A stretch of DNA of 8,425 nt from Alistipes sp. CAG:268 (GCA_000434235.1 FR892023.1:20386-28810); one strand, 5' to 3'; shown: positions 1 through 6,620, counted from the first letter of the stretch. Numbers and translations are program-made. The notes: generated by a model not told the origin, from the sequence alone.

Positions 1-66
1 CACCTCCGGCCGACGGATGCGCTTTGGAGTTTTCGGAACACCGTCTCGGAATTTCGCCCCGAAATA

Positions 67-98
67 TTTGTTATTCTGCACGAAAAGTAATACTTTTG
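67..98 (+). promoter_or_regulatory. Consensus Bacteroidetes sigma-70 promoter
   Basis: TTTG at 67-70 and TACTTTTG at 91-98 are separated by exactly 20 bases. This matches the Bacteroidetes primary-sigma consensus (TTTG at -33, TAnnTTTG at -7, spacing about 19-21). Transcription would start near 104-106, giving a leader of about 260 nt before the export lipoprotein gene. It is the best promoter match in the window. It may drive the polysaccharide operon, or a separate short transcript in the leader. Confidence 0.7.
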
Positions 99-170
99 GC
101 CCGTCGGCATACTGTAGCCCGCCGGAAGGGTGTGCCATAGGGATCCCCCGAGAGAAAGGATATGCAAACA

Positions 171-272
171 ATGAGTGCTGATGACAGTTTGGACAGCATT
201 GATTATTGGTGCATACAGGAACGGAATATAGGTTTCGACAAAACCAGATATTACAGACTCTCAGACGGATAA
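171..272 (+). CDS. Possible 33-aa small protein in the leader
   Basis: An open frame begins at ATG 171 and ends at TAA 270-272; an in-frame ATG at 162 would add three residues. A purine-rich AGAAAGGA ends 10 bases before the 171 start, which is an acceptable ribosome-binding spacing and favours that start over 162. The peptide is polar, with a run of Asp and Ser near the start and a Tyr/Arg-rich end (RYYRLSDG). It has no signal peptide, membrane segment or domain I recognise. Codon choice (AGA, ATA, TTG, AGT) is AT-rich and unlike the GC-ending codons of every other gene here, which argues against long-standing selection as protein. It could be a leader peptide, a recently acquired gene or chance. 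Confidence 0.2.
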   Translation: MSADDSLDSIDYWCIQERNIGFDKTRYYRLSDG

Positions 273-309
273 TCCGACAGCATCCCGGCACGGAGCCACA
301 AACAGAAGT

Positions 310-342
310 TTTGCATGCAACAACCACATATTTTCTTATTTG
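310..342 (+). promoter_or_regulatory. Possible proximal promoter of the export operon
   Basis: TTTG at 310-313 and CTTATTTG at 335-342 are 21 bases apart, in an AT-rich stretch. The downstream box keeps TTTG but lacks the TA of TAnnTTTG. Transcription would start near 348, leaving a normal 20-nt leader before the ATG at 368. It would act in addition to, or instead of, the distal promoter at 67-98. The -33 box overlaps the palindrome at 311-320. Confidence 0.3.
311..320. repeat. Perfect 10-bp palindrome TTGCATGCAA
   Basis: TTGCATGCAA is its own reverse complement. It overlaps the -33 box of the possible proximal promoter, so a dimeric repressor site is conceivable. A single 10-bp palindrome can occur by chance, and no second copy was noticed in the window. 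Confidence 0.25.
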
Positions 343-367
343 AGCGTCGATCCGTTTTAATCCTGAA

Positions 368-1183
368 ATGAATTCGATTATGAAAATCCCTGCCTTTCTG
401 CTGATGTTCTCTCTCGCCGCACTATTGAGTTCGTGCGCCTCAACCGAACGAATCACCTATTTTCAGGATGTCCGCCCCGGAGAACAGATCACCCAGGGGA
501 TAACCCCGGTCACCGTCAAGGTACAGCCCGAAGACAAGATCTCGATTATCGTGAACAGCAAGGACCCGCTTCTGGCCGACCTGTTCAACCTGCCGATCGT
601 ATCCAGGCAACTGGGTACCAAAAATTCAGGTGCCGGCTCCTCTTCCCAGGGAATCTCAGGCTATACGGTCCGTCAGGACGGCACGATCGACTTTCCCGTG
701 CTGGGCAGCGTCTACGTGGCCGGCATGACCCGCGAGGAGATCGCCGCACACATCAAAAGCGAACTCATCAGCCAGAACCTCATCAAGGATCCGGTCGTGA
801 CGGTCGAATTCATGAACCTCACCGTCTCGGTGCTCGGCGAAGTGGCAAATCCCGGACGATACAGCATCGACAAGGACTACATCACGCTGCTGGAAGCCCT
901 CAGCATGGCCGGCGACATGACCATCTTCGGCAAACGCGACAAGGTGCTCGTCCTGCGTGAGGTGGAGGGGCAGCAACGCGTCTACGGAGTCGATCTGCGA
1001 TCGGCCGAGCAACTCTACAACTCGCCGGTATACTACCTGCAGCAGGACGATGTCGTATACGTCGAACCGAACTCGATGCGGGCCCGCCAGTCCACGGTGA
1101 ACGGCAACAACGTACTCTCGGCCACCTTCTGGATGTCGCTCGTCTCGCTGATCACCACCGTGACGGTCCTTTTCGTCAAATAA
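368..1183 (+). CDS. Wza-like polysaccharide export lipoprotein
   Basis: This 271-aa protein is the outer-membrane export component of a capsule or exopolysaccharide system (Poly_export/SLBB, the Wza/BexD/GumB family). A lipoprotein signal peptide runs from residue 1 to 22 with lipobox LSSC and the lipidated Cys at 23. The Poly_export region covers about 51-148 and includes GYTVRQDGTIDFPVLGSV. An SLBB-type region follows at about 150-212 (LGEVANPGRYSI), then the usual QQDDVVYVEP strand at 225-234. A hydrophobic stretch at about 249-270 fits the C-terminal membrane-spanning helix. It is shorter than E. coli Wza (about 380 aa), as is common in Bacteroidetes, with one evident SLBB repeat. Met5 (380) is an alternative start giving a tighter signal peptide. 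The kinase gene follows after 47 A-rich bases without a terminator, so the two are probably co-transcribed. Confidence 0.9.
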   Translation: MNSIMKIPAFLLMFSLAALLSSCASTERITYFQDVRPGEQITQGITPVTVKVQPEDKISIIVNSKDPLLADLFNLPIVSRQLGTKNSGAGSSSQGISGYTVRQDGTIDFPVLGSVYVAGMTREEIAAHIKSELISQNLIKDPVVTVEFMNLTVSVLGEVANPGRYSIDKDYITLLEALSMAGDMTIFGKRDKVLVLREVEGQQRVYGVDLRSAEQLYNSPVYYLQQDDVVYVEPNSMRARQSTVNGNNVLSATFWMSLVSLITTVTVLFVK

Positions 1184-1230
1184 CCGAACAACAAAACCCC
1201 AAGAACAAAAAAAAGAAGCAACCGTACCAT

Positions 1231-3642
1231 ATGGAAATGACCCAGAATACGTCCCCCGCCGAACCGATGGACGATTCCATTCAGATCAAGGACCTGCTCT
1301 ACCTTTGCCTGGCCAAATGGAAATGGTTCATACTCTCGCTGCTGGTCACCCTGAGCCTGGCATTCCTCTACCTGCTGAAGACCCCCTCGGTCTACACCCG
1401 CTCGGCCACGCTGCTCATCAAGGAGAACACCAAGGGGCAGTCGCTGGCCTCCGATGTCGAATCGTTCGGGGACCTCGGACTCTTCCAGACCACCACAAAC
1501 GTAAACAACGAGCTGCTCGTACTGCAGTCGCCCTCGATCATGCTCGAGGTCGTAAAGCGGCTGCACCTGGACATGAACTACCATATTCCCGGACGTTTCC
1601 AGGACCGCGTGGCATACGGGGCCTCGCTGCCCCTGACCGTCTCGCTACCCGAACTGACGGAGAACGAATCGGCCCGCTTCACCCTCAAGGTACGCCCGGG
1701 CGGTGAGGTGGAGTTGTCGGAGTTCGTCCGCAACGGCGAAGAGATCCCCTCGGAGAAGGTCATCAAGGGCAACCTCACCGACACGCTGACAACGCCGCTG
1801 GGACGGGTCGAGATCACTCCGACGCCCTATTACGACATCGACCGAGGTTGTCAGTTGAAGGTCTCCCGGACGGGACTCTACGGAGCCGTCGGCAGCTATT
1901 CGGGCAATCTGACCGTCACCCTGAGCGACAAGAAGGCTTCGGCCATCGACCTTACCTTCCGCGACGTCTCCACGCAACGGGCCGAGGACGTACTGAACAC
2001 CATGATCTCGGTATACAACGAGAACTGGGTAAGGGACAAGAACCAGATCGCCGTCTCGACCTCGATGTTCATCAACGAGCGTCTGGGGGTCATCGAGCGG
2101 GAACTGGGCAATGTGGACGAGAACATCTCCACCTACAAGAGCGAAAACCTCCTGCCCGACGTGCAGGCCGCCTCGAGCCTCTACATGGCGCAGAGCAGCG
2201 AGACCAATGCCCAGATCATGGCTCTGAGCAACCAGCTCTACATGACCCGCTACGTACGGAACTACCTCTCCGACGAGAACAACAGGACACAGCTGCTGCC
2301 GGCCAACTCGGGAATCGAGAGCACCAACATCGAATCGCAGATCTCGGAGTACAACACCAAACTGCTTCAGCGCAACAGCCTGGTGGCCAACTCCAGCACG
2401 CAGAACCCGCTGGTCGTGGATATGGATCAGGCACTCTCGGAGATGCGCCGGGCGATCATCACCTCGATCGACAACCAGATCCTCACGCTCAACACGCAGA
2501 TCGCCAGCCTGCAGCAGAACGAGCAGAAGACCACGGCGCGCATTGCCGCCAACCCCTCGCAGGCCAAATACCTGCTCTCGGTGGAACGCCAGCAGAAGGT
2601 CAAGGAGGCCCTCTATCTCTTCCTGCTGCAAAAACGCGAGGAGAACGAGCTCTCGCAGGCCTTCACGGCCTACAACACGCGGGTGATCACCCCGCCGAGC
2701 GGGAGCATGGTGCCGACAACGCCCGTACGACGCAACATCCTCGCCATAGCGTTTGTTATCGGACTGCTCATCCCCGTGGGCGTGATCTTCCTCAGGGAGG
2801 TGATGAACACCCGGATCCGCGGGCGTAAGGACGTCGAGAAACTCCCGCTGCCGTTCCTCGGCGAAATCCCGCAATGGGGAGGCAACGGCCGGTCGCTGTT
2901 CGGGAAGAAGAAAAAAAGAGAGCCTGCGGCCGATTCGATCGTCGTCCGCGAAGGCAAACGCGACGTAATCAACGAGGCATTCCGCGTATTGCGCACCAAC
3001 CTTGAATTCGTCGTCGGAAAAAGCGAAAAATCGAATGTCATCATACTCACGTCGTTCAACCCGGGAAGCGGCAAGTCGTTCCTGGCGATGAACATCGCCA
3101 TGAGCCTGGCCATCAAGGGACGCCGCGTGCTGGTCATCGACGGCGACCTGCGCCACGGATCCACATCAGCCTATGTTGGCTCGCCGCGGCACGGACTGAG
3201 CGACTACCTCGGGTTCCGTACCGACAAGGTGGAGGAGATTCTCGTGCGCGACAAGGAGTACGAGAATCTGAACATCCTGCCTGTCGGCACGATTCCGCCC
3301 AACCCGACGGAACTGCTCGAAGAGAGCCGGTTCGGGGAGCTCATCGCACGCCTGCGCGCCGACTACAACTACATACTGATCGACTGCCCGCCGATCGAGG
3401 TGGTGGCCGATACGCACATCATCGAGAAGGTCGCCGACCGCACCCTCTTCGTCGTACGCGCAGGGTTGCTCGAACGCAGCATGCTGTCCGTACTGGAGAA
3501 CATCTACAGGGAGAAGAAGTTCAAGAACATGGCACTGATCCTGAACGGTACCGACGGACAGTCCGGCTACTACGGATACGGCAACCGCTACGGTTACCAC
3601 TACGGATACGGCTACCACTACGACTCCGGATCGAAGAAGTAG
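1231..3642 (+). CDS. Wzc-like co-polymerase with BY-kinase domain
   Basis: This 803-aa inner-membrane protein controls polysaccharide chain length and export and autophosphorylates on tyrosine (bacterial BY-kinase). A Wzz domain begins near residue 17. Membrane helices lie at about 32-50 and 503-521, bracketing a large periplasmic part with Gln/Asn-rich helical segments (about 270-480) and a GNVR-like stretch near 450-500. The cytoplasmic kinase follows: oligomerisation motif ExxRxxR at 582-588, Walker A at 608-616 with Lys615, Walker A' VLVIDGDLR at 633-641 with Asp637 and Asp639, and Walker B YILIDCPP at 714-721 with Asp718. The tail at 780-797 has nine tyrosines, the usual autophosphorylation cluster. 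All catalytic motifs are intact and the length is typical of a fused Wzc. Met3 is an alternative start. The phosphatase gene begins 12 bases after the stop, giving a kinase/phosphatase pair. Confidence 0.95.
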   Translation: MEMTQNTSPAEPMDDSIQIKDLLYLCLAKWKWFILSLLVTLSLAFLYLLKTPSVYTRSATLLIKENTKGQSLASDVESFGDLGLFQTTTNVNNELLVLQSPSIMLEVVKRLHLDMNYHIPGRFQDRVAYGASLPLTVSLPELTENESARFTLKVRPGGEVELSEFVRNGEEIPSEKVIKGNLTDTLTTPLGRVEITPTPYYDIDRGCQLKVSRTGLYGAVGSYSGNLTVTLSDKKASAIDLTFRDVSTQRAEDVLNTMISVYNENWVRDKNQIAVSTSMFINERLGVIERELGNVDENISTYKSENLLPDVQAASSLYMAQSSETNAQIMALSNQLYMTRYVRNYLSDENNRTQLLPANSGIESTNIESQISEYNTKLLQRNSLVANSSTQNPLVVDMDQALSEMRRAIITSIDNQILTLNTQIASLQQNEQKTTARIAANPSQAKYLLSVERQQKVKEALYLFLLQKREENELSQAFTAYNTRVITPPSGSMVPTTPVRRNILAIAFVIGLLIPVGVIFLREVMNTRIRGRKDVEKLPLPFLGEIPQWGGNGRSLFGKKKKREPAADSIVVREGKRDVINEAFRVLRTNLEFVVGKSEKSNVIILTSFNPGSGKSFLAMNIAMSLAIKGRRVLVIDGDLRHGSTSAYVGSPRHGLSDYLGFRTDKVEEILVRDKEYENLNILPVGTIPPNPTELLEESRFGELIARLRADYNYILIDCPPIEVVADTHIIEKVADRTLFVVRAGLLERSMLSVLENIYREKKFKNMALILNGTDGQSGYYGYGNRYGYHYGYGYHYDSGSKK

Positions 3643-3654
3643 CCCCGACCGCAC

Positions 3655-4377
3655 ATGTGGCCCTTCACCCGTTCCTGTTCCCTCGCCGAAAGCGGACTCT
3701 TCGAGGGTTTTACCGACTGGCACTCGCACATCCTGCCTGCCGTGGACGACGGCGTGCGCAGTGTGGAGGAGGCTCTGGAAATCCTGCACGGATACGAAGC
3801 GCTCGGCATGAAGACCGTGTGGCTCACGCCGCACATCATGGAGGACATGCCGAACACCTCGGAGAGTCTGAAGCGCAAATTCGAAGAGCTGCGGACGGCA
3901 TATTCCGGACGGATCGAACTCCACCTGGCGGCAGAACACATGCTGGACAACCTGTTCGACGAGCGGCTCAACGGCAACGACCTGCTGCCGATCGGACAAC
4001 GCGGTGACCACTTGTTGGTCGAGACCTCCTATTTCAACCCTCCGCTGGATCTCAAGGGGACGCTTTGCCGGATCCGCTCGTGCGGATATTATCCGTTGCT
4101 GGCGCACCCCGAGCGGTATGTCTACATGTCACGGAAGGATTACAGACGACTGCACGAAGCCGGAGTTCGCTTCCAGCTCGACCTCTTTGCATTGGCCGGC
4201 ATGTACGGAAAGCGGGCGACGGAGTGTGCCGGATGGCTTCTGGAACAGGGGTTCTACGACGCTGCAGGCACCGATATCCACCGCAAGGCTGTCTGTGACC
4301 GCATCCGCGGTTTCCGGTTGTCGCGGAAAATCTGTACGGCACTGACGACACTCTGCCGCGACTCCGACGGTCTGTAA
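3655..4377 (+). CDS. CpsB/YwqE-like PHP tyrosine phosphatase
   Basis: This 240-aa cytoplasmic metal-dependent phosphatase should remove phosphate from the tyrosine tail of the kinase encoded just upstream, resetting the polymerisation/export cycle. It belongs to the PHP fold family (CpsB, YwqE), not to the Cys-based Wzb family. Metal-ligand signatures are all present: DWHSHILPAVDDG at 21-33 (His23, His25, Asp31), TPHI with His60, EH at 94-95, ETSY with Glu123, HPER at 151-154 and GTDIH at 205-209 (Asp207, His209). The length is close to the family norm of about 240-255 aa. The start at 3655 is the only one that leaves a short gap (12 nt) and keeps the whole PHP domain; translation may be coupled to the kinase. 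A terminator follows, so it is probably the last gene of the operon. Confidence 0.93.
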   Translation: MWPFTRSCSLAESGLFEGFTDWHSHILPAVDDGVRSVEEALEILHGYEALGMKTVWLTPHIMEDMPNTSESLKRKFEELRTAYSGRIELHLAAEHMLDNLFDERLNGNDLLPIGQRGDHLLVETSYFNPPLDLKGTLCRIRSCGYYPLLAHPERYVYMSRKDYRRLHEAGVRFQLDLFALAGMYGKRATECAGWLLEQGFYDAAGTDIHRKAVCDRIRGFRLSRKICTALTTLCRDSDGL

Positions 4378-4395
4378 CCCGGCCTCGGAAAAGAG

Positions 4396-4434
4396 AACGG
4401 CCGCACCTGTTTCGGAAGGGATGCGGCCGTTTTT
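4396..4434 (+). terminator. Intrinsic terminator of the polysaccharide operon
   Basis: A perfect 10-bp stem pairs AACGGCCGCA (4396-4405) with TGCGGCCGTT (4422-4431) around a 16-base loop and runs directly into TTTTT at 4430-4434. It lies about 20 bases after the phosphatase stop codon. This is a textbook rho-independent terminator and sets the 3' end of the three-gene operon. Confidence 0.88.
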
Positions 4435-4487
4435 GCGTCACGACGACATCTTTTGGCCCCTGCGGCGCCGACTTCGGATATTCTCAC

Positions 4488-4495
4488 TATCTTTG
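4488..4495 (+). promoter_or_regulatory. -7 box of the mechanosensitive channel gene
   Basis: TATCTTTG fits the Bacteroidetes -7 consensus TAnnTTTG and predicts a start near 4501, about 39 bases before the ATG at 4540. I see no matching TTTG at the right -33 distance; a TTTTGG at 4451-4456 is too far upstream. Its position between an operon terminator and the next gene supports a real promoter. Confidence 0.6.
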
Positions 4496-4539
4496 TATGA
4501 TGAACCACGGCATACGCCGCACCGAAAAACGACTGAATC

Positions 4540-5736
4540 ATGGAAAACCAATACGTCGAACCCATCGCGGAACTACTCAGGCAGGTCGGACTGACGGAAC
4601 AGATCACCTGGCAGACGCAAGCGATTGTCCTTGCCGGCATCCTGCTGCTCTCGTGGCTCACGGCCGTGCTGTTCCGCCGGCTGGTCATCCCGGCCCTCCA
4701 GAAGATCAGCAGCCAGACCAGGGTGACGTGGGACGACCACCTGTTCAAGGACGAGATCATGCACGACCTCTGCCGGCTGTTGCCTCCGCTGATCTGGTAT
4801 GTCCTGCTGCCCGTAGCCTTTCCCGACCAGCCCGTCCTGCTGTCGATCCTCCGCAAGGGCTCGCTCATCTACCTGATCGTCGCCGCGCTCGTGCTCGTGC
4901 GCTCGTTTCTCAACACGCTCTACGAAATCTCGAACGAACACGAAACGCTCCGCAACCGGCCGCTGAAAGGCATCTACCAGATGTTCAAACTCATCGCCGT
5001 CTGCATCGGCGGCATCCTGATTATCAGCATCCTGATCGACCGCGATGCCACGTCGATCCTGGCCGGACTCGGAGCTTCGGCCGCCGTCCTGATGCTCATC
5101 TTCCGCGACAGCATCCTGGGGCTCGTGGCGGGCGTACAGCTCTCGGCCAACGACATGCTGCGTCCCGGCGACTGGATCACGATGTCGAAATACGGCGCCG
5201 ACGGCTACGTGACCGAAGTCTCGCTGACGACGGTCAAGGTGCAGAATTTCGACAAGACAATCACGACGATCCCGCCCTATGCGCTGGTCAGCGACTCGTT
5301 CCAGAACTGGCGCGGCATGCGCGAATGCGGCGGACGGCGCATCAAACGCTCCATAGCGATCGATGCCCGGACCGTACGGCGCTGCACGGCAGAGGAGATC
5401 GCACGTTTCCGCAGTCTCGGCTACATCGGGGACGAGGAACCCGACGAAGAGGCGGTCAATCTCCGGGTATTCCGGGGATACCTGATGCACTACCTCAAGG
5501 GGCGGAAGGAGATCAGGCAGGACCTGCTCCAGATGGTCCGCATGCTGCAGCCGACGACCGAGGGCATCCCCATCGAGGTCTATTGCTTCACGGCCGACAC
5601 CGAATGGACCGCCTACGAACGGATCCAAAGCGCACTGTTCGATCACCTGCTCGCCACGCTGCCCGAATTCGGGCTTGCCGTCTACCAGCGTCCCGCCGGC
5701 CGCGACTTCCGCACGGAAGAGGAGACGAAAGCATGA
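4540..5736 (+). CDS. YbdG-type mechanosensitive channel (MscS superfamily)
   Basis: This 398-aa inner-membrane channel should open under membrane tension and release solutes during osmotic downshock. Hydrophobic helices are visible at about 27-45, 79-93, 106-123 and 147-166. The pore-lining helix region at about 170-200 is rich in Ala/Gly (ATSILAGLGASAAVLMLIFRD). The conserved beta domain follows, with LSANDMLRPGDWITM (201-215), DGYVTEVSLTTVKVQNFDKT (221-240) and IPPYALVSDSFQNWRGM (244-260), which is characteristic of the YbdG/miniconductance branch. The length is close to E. coli YbdG (about 415 aa) and the gene looks complete. It has its own -7 box and sits between two terminators, so it is probably monocistronic. 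The C-terminal cytoplasmic part (260-398) is charged and less conserved. Subfamily assignment is by motif memory. Confidence 0.92.
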   Translation: MENQYVEPIAELLRQVGLTEQITWQTQAIVLAGILLLSWLTAVLFRRLVIPALQKISSQTRVTWDDHLFKDEIMHDLCRLLPPLIWYVLLPVAFPDQPVLLSILRKGSLIYLIVAALVLVRSFLNTLYEISNEHETLRNRPLKGIYQMFKLIAVCIGGILIISILIDRDATSILAGLGASAAVLMLIFRDSILGLVAGVQLSANDMLRPGDWITMSKYGADGYVTEVSLTTVKVQNFDKTITTIPPYALVSDSFQNWRGMRECGGRRIKRSIAIDARTVRRCTAEEIARFRSLGYIGDEEPDEEAVNLRVFRGYLMHYLKGRKEIRQDLLQMVRMLQPTTEGIPIEVYCFTADTEWTAYERIQSALFDHLLATLPEFGLAVYQRPAGRDFRTEEETKA

Positions 5737-5790
5737 TCCGGGACAAACGCATTTCGAGAAAACACGGACGGACACATCCGATATAATGCC

Positions 5791-5824
5791 GACAGCGGCG
5801 GTGGAACACTCCATCGCCGCTGTC
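5791..5824. terminator. Bidirectional hairpin between convergent genes
   Basis: A 14-bp stem (GACAGCGGCGGTGG at 5791-5804 with CCATCGCCGCTGTC at 5811-5824, one G-T pair) closes a 6-base loop. It sits midway between the stops of the channel gene (plus) and the lipoprotein gene (minus). Downstream T-richness is modest on the plus side (ATTTGAATT) and weak on the minus side (GGCATTATAT), so termination may be partly stem-driven. Its position suggests it serves both genes. Confidence 0.75.
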
Positions 5825-5851
5825 ATTTGAATTATCTGACTCCCCAAAAAA

Positions 5852-6493
5852 CTACTCGGCCTCGTCCAGCCGCAGGATCCGCACCACGCGGTAGGCCCCG
5901 TCGTAATCGGCCGCAAACTCGGCCACGGACTTGTCCACGGGGCACAGTTCCAGCTCGGCGCCGACCGTCCATTCGGCACGACCCGACTCCACGAAGCGCT
6001 GCTCGAGGCAGCCCGACTCGTCGATCAGCCAGAAGGTGGTCGAATCGCCTGCGGCACGGAATGTCCGCACCTCGGGAGCAAAGGTCACCGTACCCTCCAG
6101 AACCACATGCGTTTCGTTTTCGGGTTCGGCATCGAAGGCGTCCGCCGCACGGCTGTAGGCCCGACGTCCGTCACCGCGGCCAAGAATCAGGCTGTCGGCA
6201 TCGACACGCACGATGTCGAGCGTATCGGCAAACTCGAGCGTCTGCCCGTTGCCGATGCTCTTTCCCGCAAGCACCAACTGCCGGCCGAACAGCTGCCAGC
6301 GATCGTACTCGAGCGTCGCCATATTGACCGACCGTGCAGTACCGTCGGCTGACAGGGCCATTCCCTGGAACCCGTCCATACCGGGAATGGGCTCCAACCA
6401 CACGCCGACCAGTTTGTCGGCCGACGGCCCGGATGTGCAGGAGGTTCCTGCCACACACAGAGCCGCACACCAAAACATCCAAAATCTCTTCAT
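5852..6493 (-). CDS. Lipoprotein with lipocalin-like and NlpE-C-like domains
   Basis: This 213-aa predicted lipoprotein has a short signal peptide (MKRFWMFWCAALCVAGTSC) with the lipidated Cys at 19; the -3 residue is Gly, somewhat atypical. The residues after Cys (TSGPSADK) lack an obvious acidic surface-export signal, so a periplasm-facing anchor is likely. Residues about 25-112 resemble Bacteroidetes lipocalin-like domains (LVGVWLEPIPGMDGFQGM, then WQLFGRQLVLAGKSI). Residues about 128-205 look like the C-terminal OB-type domain of NlpE proteins (GTVTFAPEVRTFRAAGDSTTFW, later AADYDGAYRVVRI). NlpE in E. coli is an envelope-stress and copper-response lipoprotein, but that role cannot be carried over here. 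The gene stands alone, convergent with the channel gene. A purine-rich GAGGA lies 3 bases before the ATG. No enzyme motif is visible. Domain names rest on remembered family patterns. Confidence 0.75.
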   Translation of the reverse strand: MKRFWMFWCAALCVAGTSCTSGPSADKLVGVWLEPIPGMDGFQGMALSADGTARSVNMATLEYDRWQLFGRQLVLAGKSIGNGQTLEFADTLDIVRVDADSLILGRGDGRRAYSRAADAFDAEPENETHVVLEGTVTFAPEVRTFRAAGDSTTFWLIDESGCLEQRFVESGRAEWTVGAELELCPVDKSVAEFAADYDGAYRVVRILRLDEAE

Positions 6494-6516
6494 GGATCCT
6501 CTTTTTTACGATTAGC

Positions 6517-6535
6517 ATTCCGTCCAAAACGGAAT
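6517..6535 (-). promoter_or_regulatory. Hairpin or operator at the lipoprotein transcript start
   Basis: ATTCCGT (6517-6523) and ACGGAAT (6529-6535) form a perfect 7-5-7 inverted repeat. On the minus strand its outer edge falls about 6 bases after the -7 box, where transcription should begin. It could be a stabilising 5'-terminal stem-loop of the mRNA or a repressor site. It lacks a T-run on the minus strand, so it is not a terminator for that transcript. Confidence 0.4.
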
Positions 6536-6540
6536 TTCGA

Positions 6541-6548
6541 CAAAGATA
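6541..6548 (-). promoter_or_regulatory. -7 box of the lipoprotein gene
   Basis: Read on the minus strand this is TATCTTTG, identical to the -7 box of the channel gene and a match to TAnnTTTG. The predicted start near 6535 gives a leader of about 42 nt before the ATG at 6493. No good -33 TTTG is seen at 19-21 bases further upstream. Confidence 0.6.
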
Positions 6549-6583
6549 GCAATTTGAGTCCAAGAGTATCCTCCCGAAGGCCG

Positions 6584-6620
6584 AAAAAACAGGACCGAAG
6601 AGGATCCGTTTCGCTTCCTG
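6584..6620 (-). terminator. Possible minus-strand terminator, no gene assigned
   Basis: Read on the minus strand, CAGGA pairs with TCCTG (outer stem, 6616-6620 with 6590-6594) and CGAA pairs with TTCG (inner stem, 6610-6613 with 6596-6599). TTTTTT follows (6584-6589). The interrupted stem is weaker than the others in the window. It lies just upstream of the lipoprotein promoter and would stop any minus-strand transcript arriving from the riboswitch side. Confidence 0.35.

Larger units (their letters stand above)
1..367. other. Gene-free upstream region and operon leader
   Basis: I find no gene here that I can defend. The first 90 bases are open in one plus frame that stops at 88-90 and could be the tail of an upstream gene, but 29 codons are too few to judge and they overlap the -33 box of a good promoter. 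From about 150 onward the base composition becomes clearly more AT-rich than the coding DNA downstream. The stretch holds a consensus promoter (67-98), a stem at the predicted transcript start (106-136), a small open frame (171-272), a 10-bp palindrome (311-320) and a possible second promoter (310-342). No attenuator with a T-run is visible. The likely role is regulatory leader for the polysaccharide export operon. Confidence 0.6.

Noticed and set aside
1..110. Possible edge genes: plus frame ending at 90, minus frame starting at 110
   Set aside because: Both are under 37 codons, have no recognisable sequence, and overlap the consensus promoter at 67-98. The plus frame may be a true gene end but cannot be judged from this window.
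1645..3156. 503-codon minus-strand open frame antisense to the kinase
   Set aside because: It is the reverse of a GC-rich, strongly conserved kinase/co-polymerase frame; the translation is low-complexity (Asp/Val/Arg/Leu) with no recognisable domain.
3166..4107. 313-codon minus-strand open frame across the kinase end and phosphatase
   Set aside because: It spans two well-supported plus-strand genes and encodes Val/Gln/Arg-rich sequence with no motifs. It is a by-product of codon bias.
4497..5786. 429-codon plus-strand frame overlapping the channel gene
   Set aside because: It is a shifted frame of the channel gene, rich in Arg/Pro/His with no membrane segments, whereas the frame from 4540 shows clear MscS-family motifs.
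4573..5979. 468-codon minus-strand open frame antisense to the channel gene
   Set aside because: It overlaps the whole channel gene, the hairpin and the end of the lipoprotein gene. Its composition is typical antisense Asp/Arg/Gln-rich sequence.
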